Positions 1-7,384 of a DNA stretch of 48,070 nt are shown here, one piece after another; within the stretch, counting starts at the first letter, position 1; each line of letters opens with the position of its first letter. The notes beneath the pieces are model-generated. The model saw only the letters and a list, made by a program, of their open reading frames with translations. It had not been told where the DNA came from and searched no databases. The position numbers and the translations under genes are program-made. The stretch is from Actinomycetota bacterium (GTDB lineage Bacteria; Actinomycetota; Actinomycetes; Nanopelagicales; Nanopelagicaceae). The stretch spans positions 1 to 48,070 of the forward strand of contig JACSDF010000012.1 of NCBI GenBank assembly GCA_015660815.1. The letters run 5' to 3'.

Positions 1-1131
1 GAAATTGCTGCAACTCAGACGGCAGTTCCCGAAGGCTTCCATGTTCATCCGAAATTATTACCGCAGTTAGCAAAGCGCGTTGAGTCTCTCAATGACTCTT
101 CAATTGATTGGTCGACCGGTGAAATGCTTGCATTTGGCTCTCTTCTGAAAGAAGATCGCCCAATTCGCCTCGCAGGCCAAGATGCACGTCGCGGAACTTT
201 TAGCAATCGTCACGCAGTTATTATCGATAAAGAGAATGGCAACGAGTGGACGCCGCTGCGCGCACTCAATAGTGATGAGAACCATTTCTTTGTGATCGAT
301 TCACTTCTTAGTGAATATGCTGCGATGGGCTTTGAGTATGGCTACAGCTTGGAGCGCGAGGAAGCATTGGTTCTCTGGGAGGGTCAATTTGGTGATTTTG
401 CTAATGGTGCCCAAACAATTATCGATGAGTTTATTTCTTCAGCCTTACAAAAATGGGGAGAGCGATCATCGCTAGTTCTCTTACTCCCACATGGATATGA
501 AGGCCAAGGTCCTGACCACTCGTCGGCACGCATTGAGCGATATCTGCAACTATGTGCCGAACAAAATATGACCGTGGCCCAACCTTCTACACCGGCTTCT
601 TATTTTCACTTATTACGCTGGCACGTCAAGAACCCAGCTCGCCGACCATTAATTATCTTTACACCGAAATCAATGTTGCGACTTCGTGCAGCGGCGTCAT
701 CTCTATCTGATTTCACCAGCGGACATTTCAGACCAGTCATTTCGGATGAGTCCGTAAATAATGCATCTCGACTTATTTTTTGTTCAGGAAAGATTTATCA
801 TGACTTAGTTGCTGAGCGAGCAAAAACGGGTGAAACATCGACTGCGATCGTTCGTTTGGAACTTCTATATCCACTGCCAATCGATGAAATGCTCAGTGAG
901 GCGAATAAACATCCCAATGCAAACTTGCTATGGGTGCAAGATGAGCCGGCTAACCAAGGCCCTTGGTCATACATTGCACTTCGAACATCTGAGCAACACG
1001 GGGGCCGCGGCTTTGGTTCAAGAATCTTGCGCCGTGTATCGCGCCGCGCAACTGCATCTCCAGCAACTGGAAATCAGCACTTGCACGAGGATGAGCAAAA
1101 AGCCTTAATGCTCGAAGCTTTCACGCGTTAA
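1..1131 (+). CDS. kgd: 2-oxoglutarate decarboxylase/dehydrogenase E1 (multifunctional Kgd), 3' part
   Basis: The frame is open from base 1, so only the C-terminal part of a thiamine-diphosphate enzyme of the TCA cycle is present. The visible part carries the E1 pyrimidine-binding signature GQDARRGTFSNRHAV after WSTGEMLAFGSLL, the LLPHGYEGQGPDHSSAR segment, and the closing LLWVQDEPANQGPWSYI block of the SucA/Kgd C-terminal domain. In actinomycetes this enzyme is usually a fusion of a succinyltransferase-like domain with E1 (family knowledge). The N-terminal fusion lies outside the window, so fusion versus plain SucA cannot be decided here. The last 11 bases overlap the end of the convergent peptidase gene. 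No terminator hairpin is visible between them. Confidence 0.93.
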   Translation, partial: EIAATQTAVPEGFHVHPKLLPQLAKRVESLNDSSIDWSTGEMLAFGSLLKEDRPIRLAGQDARRGTFSNRHAVIIDKENGNEWTPLRALNSDENHFFVIDSLLSEYAAMGFEYGYSLEREEALVLWEGQFGDFANGAQTIIDEFISSALQKWGERSSLVLLLPHGYEGQGPDHSSARIERYLQLCAEQNMTVAQPSTPASYFHLLRWHVKNPARRPLIIFTPKSMLRLRAAASSLSDFTSGHFRPVISDESVNNASRLIFCSGKIYHDLVAERAKTGETSTAIVRLELLYPLPIDEMLSEANKHPNANLLWVQDEPANQGPWSYIALRTSEQHGGRGFGSRILRRVSRRATASPATGNQHLHEDEQKALMLEAFTR

Positions 1132-1438
1132 TCGATTTCCCTTTTCTATACCGAAATAAAACTCGCCCCACCACTTCATGGGGAGAAATCCAACCCCACG
1201 TGCGCGAATCGGTGCTTTCATTATTATCGCCTTCGACCCAATAATTACCAGCATGAGCTTTTTGAATTCGCTTGATAAGAAAGATTCCGGGACGTTCTTC
1301 ACGTTCAATCACCGCGATGCTTCCTAGAGGCGCTCGAAGTGGTGGCTCAGGCAGCCACAGCACAAGTAAGTAGTCACCATTGTTAAAAGTAGGTGCCATT
1401 GAACTACCTTCAACCCTGACCGTGCCAAATTTGCTCAC
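1121..1438 (-). CDS. sodX: Nickel-type superoxide dismutase maturation protease (S26 signal-peptidase-like)
   Basis: This 105-residue S26 peptidase has the GSSMAP box with the probable nucleophile Ser13 and the general base Lys56 in LIKRI, followed by WVEGDNNESTDSR, the usual signal-peptidase GDN motif. It lacks an N-terminal membrane anchor, as small SodX-type proteases do. It starts at a GTG and is divergent from sodN with 58 bp between starts. Linked S26 peptidases of this size are known to trim the NiSOD propeptide so that the new N-terminus can bind nickel. The assignment rests on motif, size and neighbour. Its 3' end overlaps the end of kgd on the other strand by 11 bp. Confidence 0.88.
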   Translation of the reverse strand: MSKFGTVRVEGSSMAPTFNNGDYLLVLWLPEPPLRAPLGSIAVIEREERPGIFLIKRIQKAHAGNYWVEGDNNESTDSRTWGWISPHEVVGRVLFRYRKGKSINA

Positions 1439-1496
1439 GAGATGTAGTCTGGCACTTGTAAGGTTTACTCGCGATAATTCTTAAGGGAGAGATTCA

Positions 1497-1886
1497 ATGT
1501 TTGCACCAAAGATAACCGTTTACGCACACTGTGATCTTCCATGCGGTGTCTACGATCCAGCCCAAGCAAAAATTGAGGCCTTGTCCGTAAAAGCATGTAT
1601 GGAAAAGTACGCAGCAAATACAGATGCCGACTTCCGTTCACGTTCTGTAGCAATCAAGGAAGAGCGTTCACATCAAGTGAAGGAGCACCTATGGGTCTTG
1701 TGGACTGATTACTTCAAGGCTCCCCACTTTGAGGCCTACCCACAGTTACATTCGCTATTTAATGAGGCCACCAAACTTGCCGGTGCAGCAGGAACAAAGG
1801 GAACACAAGATGTTGCAGTGGCAGATAATTTAATCGCAAAGATTGATGAAATTGCCGAGATTTTCTGGGCTACCAAGAAGGCGTAG
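1497..1886 (+). CDS. sodN: Nickel superoxide dismutase
   Basis: The protein is a 129-residue precursor. A 10-residue leader (MFAPKITVYA) precedes HCDLPCGVYDP, the complete nickel hook: His1, Cys2 and Cys6 of the mature enzyme bind nickel and Tyr9 lies nearby. The rest matches the four-helix NiSOD fold in length and character. The enzyme disproportionates superoxide and in this family is a homohexamer. The leader must be removed, presumably by the divergent SodX. A purine-rich ribosome site (AAGGGAGA) lies about 7 bases before ATG. Using nickel instead of iron or manganese suits iron-poor water, which is inference. Confidence 0.97.
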   Translation: MFAPKITVYAHCDLPCGVYDPAQAKIEALSVKACMEKYAANTDADFRSRSVAIKEERSHQVKEHLWVLWTDYFKAPHFEAYPQLHSLFNEATKLAGAAGTKGTQDVAVADNLIAKIDEIAEIFWATKKA

Positions 1887-1932
1887 AAATCTAACTTAAC
1901 TATCTAACTTAACTTATTTAACTTAACTAATA
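1887..1932. repeat. Three copies of a 12-bp tandem repeat
   Basis: Between the convergent ends of sodN and the thioesterase, a unit close to CTAACTTAACTA occurs three times in tandem with one or two changes per copy. It is AT-rich, and the last copy runs into the end of the thioesterase gene. It has no hairpin and no clear function. Confidence 0.7.
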
Positions 1933-2327
1933 AGTGATTGAGCGGCGGTGCGCGCGAGGAAAGATACTCGCTCGACCGTCGCTCTTTTTATAATTGCCGC
2001 CGCTACTTGTCGTTCACCTTCATACAGCTCGCACTCAAAAGTTAATTCTCGATGTGCAACTTCAATACAGCGAGACGTGGCACGAAGTTCGGCACCAATT
2101 TCTGCTGGACTCAATGAGATGAGTTCAATGCTTATTGCAACCGTTGTTTCTCCTGGCTCTAAATACTCATCCAAGGAAATCACGACTGCGTGCTCCATTA
2201 GATTAATAAGATGTGACTGGGAAACGACAGGTAAATCTCCAACTCCCAGCGCAACACAGGTGTCACCTGGGCGTACGGCCATTACGGAAAAGCCCACAGC
2301 TCCAAGAATTTCCTCGGCCGGTTTCAT
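1923..2327 (-). CDS. Hotdog-fold thioesterase family protein (FlK-like)
   Basis: This 134-residue protein has the single-domain hotdog pattern: a start resembling thioester-binding proteins, a helix SHLINLMEHAVVISLDEYL with a Glu and His in the usual catalytic region, and beta strands such as TTVAISIELISLSP and LTFECELYEGERQVAAAIIKR. It resembles the fluoroacetyl-CoA thioesterase-like group, which hydrolyse acyl-CoA thioesters; the substrate is unknown. It begins only 3 bp after the anti-sigma gene, so it is probably the last gene of the SRAP-sigR-rsrA operon. The link to thiol stress is inferred from position. Confidence 0.72.
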   Translation of the reverse strand: MKPAEEILGAVGFSVMAVRPGDTCVALGVGDLPVVSQSHLINLMEHAVVISLDEYLEPGETTVAISIELISLSPAEIGAELRATSRCIEVAHRELTFECELYEGERQVAAAIIKRATVERVSFLARTAAQSLIS

Positions 2328-2330
2328 GGT

Positions 2331-2741
2331 TTAAATATCGCGTTCTTCCGGATAGCCAGTTTGATAGCGAATCTCTTCCGTGTGCTCGATGGTAATTTCC
2401 CGGTGTTCGATAGTTCCAAACTCGTCGATTTCTATTGAAATCTCGGTCATCGTGAACTCGGTCAAAACTTCGGTAGTAAAGGCACCGGCCGTCTGAGTGT
2501 GAATTTGGTTAAAAATCGCATCATGAAGATCATCGGGGGCGGTCTCACAGCAGGTTCTGCGCAACACATCTTGAATTAAACTATGCATTTTCTTTTCGTG
2601 TGCCAATTCGGCGGTGCAGTTGGGACACTCAGAGAGATGAATTTCAATTGTGTGCACCATTGGTACGTCGGTATTTCCTTCAAGTAAGAGAACAAATGAG
2701 TTGAGAATTTGATTACATGGAACTACTTCGAATTGACTCAT
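2331..2741 (-). CDS. rsrA: Zinc-binding anti-sigma factor of the RsrA/RshA type
   Basis: The ZAS zinc motif is complete: Cys9, His35, Cys39 and Cys42 (HLSECPNC). A vicinal Cys64-Cys65 pair corresponds to the C61-C62 pair of the Streptomyces protein. In that family oxidation forms disulfides, releases zinc and frees the sigma factor. Its ATG overlaps the sigR stop by 4 bp (ATGA), indicating translational coupling. The protein is 136 residues, about 30 longer than typical RsrA. The extra C-terminal part (about residues 90-136) is rich in Glu, Ile and Thr and is not explained by the ZAS fold. Confidence 0.9.
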   Translation of the reverse strand: MSQFEVVPCNQILNSFVLLLEGNTDVPMVHTIEIHLSECPNCTAELAHEKKMHSLIQDVLRRTCCETAPDDLHDAIFNQIHTQTAGAFTTEVLTEFTMTEISIEIDEFGTIEHREITIEHTEEIRYQTGYPEERDI

Positions 2742-3391
2742 GGAGTTTCCTCCCGACTCGACTCTTGTCTTTCTTTCGTTTCTGACGCTTCAGAGGGCTT
2801 GGCACTCTTAACGGAATAACCAAGTTCCTTTGCATACTCAGTTAACCGTTCGCGTAGCTGTTTTCTTCCCCGGTGTAACCTTGACATGACCGTTCCGGCG
2901 GGCACGCCTACAATTTCTGCGATCTCTTTATAAGAAAAGCCTTCAACGTCGGCTAAATACACTGCAATTCGAAACTCTTCAGGGATTTCAAGGAGCGCAC
3001 GTTTAATATCACTATCGGGAAGATTTTCGAGCGCTTCGACTTCAGCGGACTTTCCTAAGTTGCTGGAGTGCGATGCCGCATCAGCTAACTGCCAATCCTC
3101 AATCTCGCCACCAGATATTTGTGGGCGTCGTTGATCTTTACGATACGTATTGATGAAAGTTGTGGTTAAAACACGATACAGCCAAGCCTTTAAGTTTGTA
3201 CCAGGTTCGAATTGGTGGAATGAAGCAAAGGCCTTGAGGTACGTATCCTGAACTAAATCTTTCGCATCATGCGGATTTTTTGTGTAGCGAAGAGCTGCGG
3301 CATATAACTGGTTAGTAAAGACAAGGGCATCACGCTCAAAGCGGATGGCACGATCCGCCGAGCTCTCTTTTACTAAATCAGTTGATGTCAT
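2738..3391 (-). CDS. sigR: ECF RNA polymerase sigma factor SigR/SigH
   Basis: The 217-residue protein contains sigma region 2 ([14 protein letters not shown] followed by [16 protein letters not shown], about residues 42-85) and region 4 ([26 protein letters not shown], about 155-180), typical of the SigR/SigH thiol-oxidative stress group. The coupled ZAS anti-sigma gene downstream confirms the type. A charged Ser/Glu-rich tail follows region 4. It lies 18 bp after the SRAP gene on the same strand, so it may be read from the SRAP promoter. No clear GGAAT/GTT autoregulatory promoter was found just upstream of sigR. Confidence 0.92.
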   Translation of the reverse strand: MTSTDLVKESSADRAIRFERDALVFTNQLYAAALRYTKNPHDAKDLVQDTYLKAFASFHQFEPGTNLKAWLYRVLTTTFINTYRKDQRRPQISGGEIEDWQLADAASHSSNLGKSAEVEALENLPDSDIKRALLEIPEEFRIAVYLADVEGFSYKEIAEIVGVPAGTVMSRLHRGRKQLRERLTEYAKELGYSVKSAKPSEASETKERQESSREETP

Positions 3392-3409
3392 CGCAGCAAA
3401 AGGCTATCG

Positions 3410-4141
3410 TTAAAAGAGGGTTTCTGGCTCTCCTAAATCAATGCCCGTCGTCAGTTCTTGCGAGTTTCTTGCAACAGAATTAACTGCGCTAGATACTGGG
3501 CGGGCCATAACAATTGCGGCGGGGGATTCGACGTGCATTAACGCCCTGAGATTTTCTATTGAATTATTTCTTGGGTCCAGCCATTGATCCCAGCGATCAC
3601 GAGGCATGAAGACGGGCATTCGACTGTGAATTTCAGCCAATTCACCGTGGGCCTCTTGCGTGATAATTGAGGCGCTTTGAATTATGTCGCCGCTGGGTGC
3701 CCTCCAACTACTCCAAATCCCGGCCACAGGTAACTGATTCCCATTTCGAGCAGAGATAAAGAAGGGCTGCTTTGGTGCAAATTTCCCCATGGCAGTTGCC
3801 CATTCGTAGTATCCCTCGGCGGGGATTAGACATCGCGTAGATTTAAATGCCGCGCGAAAAGTTGGCTTCTCATGAATCGATTCGCTGCGTGCATTTATAG
3901 CTCGCGACTGTGAGCTCTTTGCCTCATTGAGTTCACTGAGCCACGGTGCAATTAACCCCCACGAAACCGTTGCTAGTGAATTCTTTGTGAAATCACTTGA
4001 ATCTGCACGAACTATATAAATTGGATTTGTCGGCGCAATATTCCAATTCGCTGGCAGGGATTGTTGTGGTGAGCTCCCCGTAACTTCAAACTGCTCCATA
4101 AGTTCGCGCATATCAGCAGATTGCGCATATCGGCCACACAT
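3410..4141 (-). CDS. SOS response-associated peptidase (SRAP, YedK/HMCES family)
   Basis: After Met removal the protein begins with Cys2 in MCGRYAQ, the residue that in this family forms a thiazolidine crosslink with abasic sites in single-stranded DNA. Other signature parts are present: WNIAPTNP, the RAINARSE segment, RCLIPAEGYYEW with the catalytic Glu, and EIHSRMPVFM with the conserved His. The 243-residue length is normal. It protects abasic sites during replication (family knowledge). The start is 22 bp from the divergent aroA start, and a -10 box lies 6 bases upstream, suggesting a leaderless mRNA. It is the first gene of a run with sigR, rsrA and the thioesterase. Confidence 0.92.
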   Translation of the reverse strand: MCGRYAQSADMRELMEQFEVTGSSPQQSLPANWNIAPTNPIYIVRADSSDFTKNSLATVSWGLIAPWLSELNEAKSSQSRAINARSESIHEKPTFRAAFKSTRCLIPAEGYYEWATAMGKFAPKQPFFISARNGNQLPVAGIWSSWRAPSGDIIQSASIITQEAHGELAEIHSRMPVFMPRDRWDQWLDPRNNSIENLRALMHVESPAAIVMARPVSSAVNSVARNSQELTTGIDLGEPETLF

Positions 4142-4147
4142 ATGGAA

Positions 4148-4153
4148 AGGATA
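4148..4153 (-). promoter_or_regulatory. -10 box of SRAP gene (leaderless)
   Basis: Reading the minus strand, TATCCT is followed by exactly six bases (TTCCAT) and then the ATG. No ribosome site is present. It shares two bases with the divergent aroA -10 box. Confidence 0.5.
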
Positions 4154-4157
4154 GACT
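4152..4157 (+). promoter_or_regulatory. -10 box of aroA (leaderless)
   Basis: TAGACT is followed by six bases (TAATCA) and the aroA ATG at 4164, the geometry of leaderless actinomycete promoters. No -35 box is recognisable. It overlaps the SRAP -10 box on the other strand. Confidence 0.5.
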
Positions 4158-4163
4158 TAATCA

Positions 4164-5468
4164 ATGAATCTTAACGACGCCCACTGGCCAGCGATTTTTC
4201 GCGGAACAAAACCAGTCGAAATCTCTGTCGTTATTCCCGGATCTAAATCCGTTACGAATCGCGCCTTAATCTTGGCGGCACAAGCCAAAAGCCCTTCAAC
4301 GTTGCGACGCCCTTTAGTTTCTCGGGACAGCGAGCTCATGGTGCAGGGCTTACAAGCCATGGGGATTGGAATTGTCGAACAAGGTGGATTGGTGGATGGA
4401 TTATCTGAGTATCAATTGACCCTTACTCCTGCGGCCATGACTGGTCCAGCCAGAATCGATGTTGGAAATGCCGGAACAGTAATGCGTTTTTTACCACCAC
4501 TTGCAGCGCTAGCAACCGGTGAAATCTTATTTGACGGCGATTCTCGCTCTCATGAGCGACCTCTAGCTCCACTCATTAAAGCTCTTGAACACATCGGTGT
4601 CTCAATTGAACACGAGAACCGATATAGCATGCCGCTTACGATTCACGGCACTGGCACAGTCCGAGGTGGAGAAGTCACAATTGATGCCAGTGAATCCAGT
4701 CAGTTTCTATCTGGTTTGTTGCTAGTCGCACCAAGTTTTACCGATGGAATTACAGTGACACATAAGGGCGACAAACTTCCTTCGATGCCGCATATCGAAA
4801 TGAGCGTTGCAATGTTACGTGATTTTGGTGCAACGGTGGTTGTAGATGAGGATGCGAATAGTTGGAGAGTTTTGCCAAGTGCACTCCATGGTTGTGAGTT
4901 AGTAGTAGAGCCCGATCTTTCAAATGCCGCGCCATTTCTATCAATTGCGATGCTCTGTGGCGGAAGCATCACAATTGCAGATTGGCCAGAAAAGACGACA
5001 CAACCCGGAGATCAACTACGTCCCATTCTTACTCGAATGGGCGCGAAGATTTCGATGAATGAGGCAGGTTTAACTCTGACAGGCACAGGAGTTATTCATG
5101 GAATCGATATTGATTTGCATGATGTTGGCGAATTAACTCCATCAATCGCCGCTCTCGCACTCTTCGCTGATTCTCCCTCGCATCTTCGCGGAATAGGCCA
5201 TTTACGTTTACATGAAACCGATCGTTTGAGTGCATTAACACGTGAGATAAATGCTTTAGGTGGAAATGTTGAGGAACATAAAAACTCTCTTCACATAACC
5301 CCTGCGCCATTGCATGGCGGTGTTTTTCATACCTATGAAGATCATCGATTAGCAACGGCGGGTGCTGTAATTGGATTGGTTGTCCAAGGGATAGAAGTTG
5401 AGAATATTGCTACTACTCGTAAAACTCTCCCAGATTTTCCTGGCCTCTGGAGATCACTTCTTGATTGA
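4164..5468 (+). CDS. aroA: 3-phosphoshikimate 1-carboxyvinyltransferase (EPSP synthase)
   Basis: The enzyme joins phosphoenolpyruvate to shikimate-3-phosphate in the shikimate pathway. Motifs are complete: PGSKSVTNRALILAA with Lys28, the NAGTVMRFLPPLAAL phosphoenolpyruvate-binding loop, HERPLAPLI, HETDRLSALTREI, and EDHRLATAGAVIGL near the C-terminus. The length of 434 residues is normal. The TLRRPLVSRD and GNAGTVMRF variants are those of actinomycete enzymes. It is followed after 18 bp by rsgA and then the HisN-type gene, a conserved actinomycete order. The ATG sits six bases after a -10 box, so translation is probably leaderless. Confidence 0.97.
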   Translation: MNLNDAHWPAIFRGTKPVEISVVIPGSKSVTNRALILAAQAKSPSTLRRPLVSRDSELMVQGLQAMGIGIVEQGGLVDGLSEYQLTLTPAAMTGPARIDVGNAGTVMRFLPPLAALATGEILFDGDSRSHERPLAPLIKALEHIGVSIEHENRYSMPLTIHGTGTVRGGEVTIDASESSQFLSGLLLVAPSFTDGITVTHKGDKLPSMPHIEMSVAMLRDFGATVVVDEDANSWRVLPSALHGCELVVEPDLSNAAPFLSIAMLCGGSITIADWPEKTTQPGDQLRPILTRMGAKISMNEAGLTLTGTGVIHGIDIDLHDVGELTPSIAALALFADSPSHLRGIGHLRLHETDRLSALTREINALGGNVEEHKNSLHITPAPLHGGVFHTYEDHRLATAGAVIGLVVQGIEVENIATTRKTLPDFPGLWRSLLD

Positions 5469-5486
5469 GATTGTGAAAAGTAAGCG

Positions 5487-6509
5487 ATGACTCCACGCGA
5501 ATATGATGAGTCCGATGCTCGCATTAGAGCAGCGCGCAGCAGCCGTCCGCGCAGTAAAGATCGCCCACAGCACAATGATGCGATATCAGCCTTAGTAACC
5601 ACCGTTGATCGAGGTCGACAGACGTGCATCACCGACAGTGGTGTAGTTATTACCGCAATGCGCGCCAGAGAACTTGGTCCCAAGTCCGTGGTAGTCGGAG
5701 ATGTTGTTTCCATTGTTGGTGATGTAAGTGGTAAACAAGGAAGTCTGGCCCGCATTGTTGGCATTCAAGAAAGGCGTAACTCACTTAGTCGCACCGTTGA
5801 TGATTCAGCTCAAGTAGAGCGAACAATTGTTGCAAATATTGATCAACTTGTAATTGTGGTCGCGGCTACTAATCCCGAACCACGTCGAGGATTAATCGAT
5901 CGTTTCTTGGTTTCAGCTTTTACTGAGGGAATTGCACCAAAGTTAGTTGTTACTAAGACAGACCTTGGCGCTGTTCCAGAGTTTTTATCAGAGTATTCAA
6001 AGTTGGGTGTTGAGATTCTGCATATGGCCATAAAAAGTGCGTCAAGTGAAAGTGATTTAAAAGCTTTGCACGCAATGCTCGAAGGAAAGATCTCTGTTTT
6101 AGTTGGCCATTCAGGAGTTGGAAAGTCAACCCTTATAAATGCACTAGTACCTGAAGCCAATCGTTTAACTGGAGATGTAAATGCGGCCACTGGTCGTGGT
6201 CGACATACCTCATCGAGTGCCATCGCACTTCCACTTGCAGATAGCGATGGATGGATAATCGACACCCCTGGTATCCGAGCTTTTGGACTATCGCATATCG
6301 ATACACATCGAATCGTGGATGCTTTTACCGATTTATCTGAAGTTGCTGCAAATTGTCTTTCAAACTGCTCGCATTCCGAGAGTTCATGCTCACTCGATGC
6401 GTGGGCCGCACCTAATGGTGTTGTGGATGCCGAGAGAACTGCACGTTTAGCCAGCCTGCGCTCATTACTGGCAGTTCAAGAGCAACCGATTGAGAGCAAT
6501 GAGGATTAG
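5487..6509 (+). CDS. rsgA: Ribosome small-subunit-dependent GTPase A
   Basis: This is a circularly permuted GTPase that acts in late 30S subunit assembly. An N-terminal OB-fold region (about residues 35-105) precedes the G domain in permuted order: TKTDLG (G4) comes before GHSGVGKST (P-loop, about 207-215), then DTPGIRAFG (G3). A C-terminal Cys/His cluster (CLSNCSHSESSC) gives the zinc site of the family. The N-terminus is basic and probably disordered. Length is normal (340). It follows aroA by 18 bp and precedes the phosphatase by 12 bp, in one transcription unit. Confidence 0.95.
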   Translation: MTPREYDESDARIRAARSSRPRSKDRPQHNDAISALVTTVDRGRQTCITDSGVVITAMRARELGPKSVVVGDVVSIVGDVSGKQGSLARIVGIQERRNSLSRTVDDSAQVERTIVANIDQLVIVVAATNPEPRRGLIDRFLVSAFTEGIAPKLVVTKTDLGAVPEFLSEYSKLGVEILHMAIKSASSESDLKALHAMLEGKISVLVGHSGVGKSTLINALVPEANRLTGDVNAATGRGRHTSSSAIALPLADSDGWIIDTPGIRAFGLSHIDTHRIVDAFTDLSEVAANCLSNCSHSESSCSLDAWAAPNGVVDAERTARLASLRSLLAVQEQPIESNED

Positions 6510-6521
6510 GATTCAAGCATT

Positions 6522-7331
6522 ATGGTTATGAATTCAGAGCAATACGCCGAAGATTTAGCTTTGGCCCATCTGCTCGCAAATATTGCAGACTCAATTGCAC
6601 TTGAGAGATATCAAGCGTTGGATTTAGTAATCACAACAAAACCAGATAACAGTCCAGTTACCGATGCCGATCGCGCGGTCGAAACGGCGATACGGCAAGC
6701 ACTTGCTACACATCGCCCTGATGATGGACTTTTAGGTGAAGAGTTCGGCAGCGACATTACTGGTGCACAGCGATACTGGATTATTGATCCGATTGATGGA
6801 ACTAAAAACTTTATGCGGGGCGTGCCAACATGGGCCTGCTTAATTGCATTAGTTGAAGTTGCAGATGATGGAACTCAGGAAGTCGTGGTTGGAATCGCAA
6901 GTGCGCCGGCCTTATCCAGACGATGGTTTGCATCGGCCCACAGTGGGGCATTCGTTACTTTTAATGGGGCGACCAAAAAGATTTCAGTTTCTCGTGTGGC
7001 ATCTCTTGTCGATGCATCAATTGCATACTCGGACTTCATTGGCTTTGGTGATCGGCTCGAGCCATTCCAAAATATGCTCGCACAGGCCTGGCGCACTCGA
7101 GGTATGGGCGATTTCTGGTCGCATGTGCTGGTCGCTGAAGGTGCAGTTGACGTGGCAATCGAACCCACCTTGGCCATCTGGGATATGGCGGCTTTGGACA
7201 TAATTGTTCGCGAGGCTGGCGGGACATTTACGAATCTGAGCGGAAAATCAGGTCCATTCGGGGGCAGTGGAGTGTCAACTAACGGGATCTTACATAATGC
7301 AGTCATCAATGGAATAAATCCGGCTAATTAA
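6522..7331 (+). CDS. hisN: Histidinol-phosphatase of the inositol monophosphatase family
   Basis: The IMPase metal-binding motifs are all present: GEEFG, the WIIDPIDGTKNFMRG motif and WDMAALDIIVREAGG. Length is 269. In actinomycetes the member of this family linked to aroA and rsgA is the histidinol-phosphatase HisN, so position supports that role. Inositol-1-phosphate or 3'-phosphoadenosine-5'-phosphate phosphatase activity cannot be excluded from motifs alone. Two closely spaced ATG codons (6522 and 6528) could start it. An AGGA sequence lies upstream within the end of rsgA. Confidence 0.82.
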   Translation: MVMNSEQYAEDLALAHLLANIADSIALERYQALDLVITTKPDNSPVTDADRAVETAIRQALATHRPDDGLLGEEFGSDITGAQRYWIIDPIDGTKNFMRGVPTWACLIALVEVADDGTQEVVVGIASAPALSRRWFASAHSGAFVTFNGATKKISVSRVASLVDASIAYSDFIGFGDRLEPFQNMLAQAWRTRGMGDFWSHVLVAEGAVDVAIEPTLAIWDMAALDIIVREAGGTFTNLSGKSGPFGGSGVSTNGILHNAVINGINPAN

Positions 7332-7384
7332 ACGCTGTACCTAATGAAACGATTTCAGAGGGTCTGGCGGAGAGAAGTGAAGCG

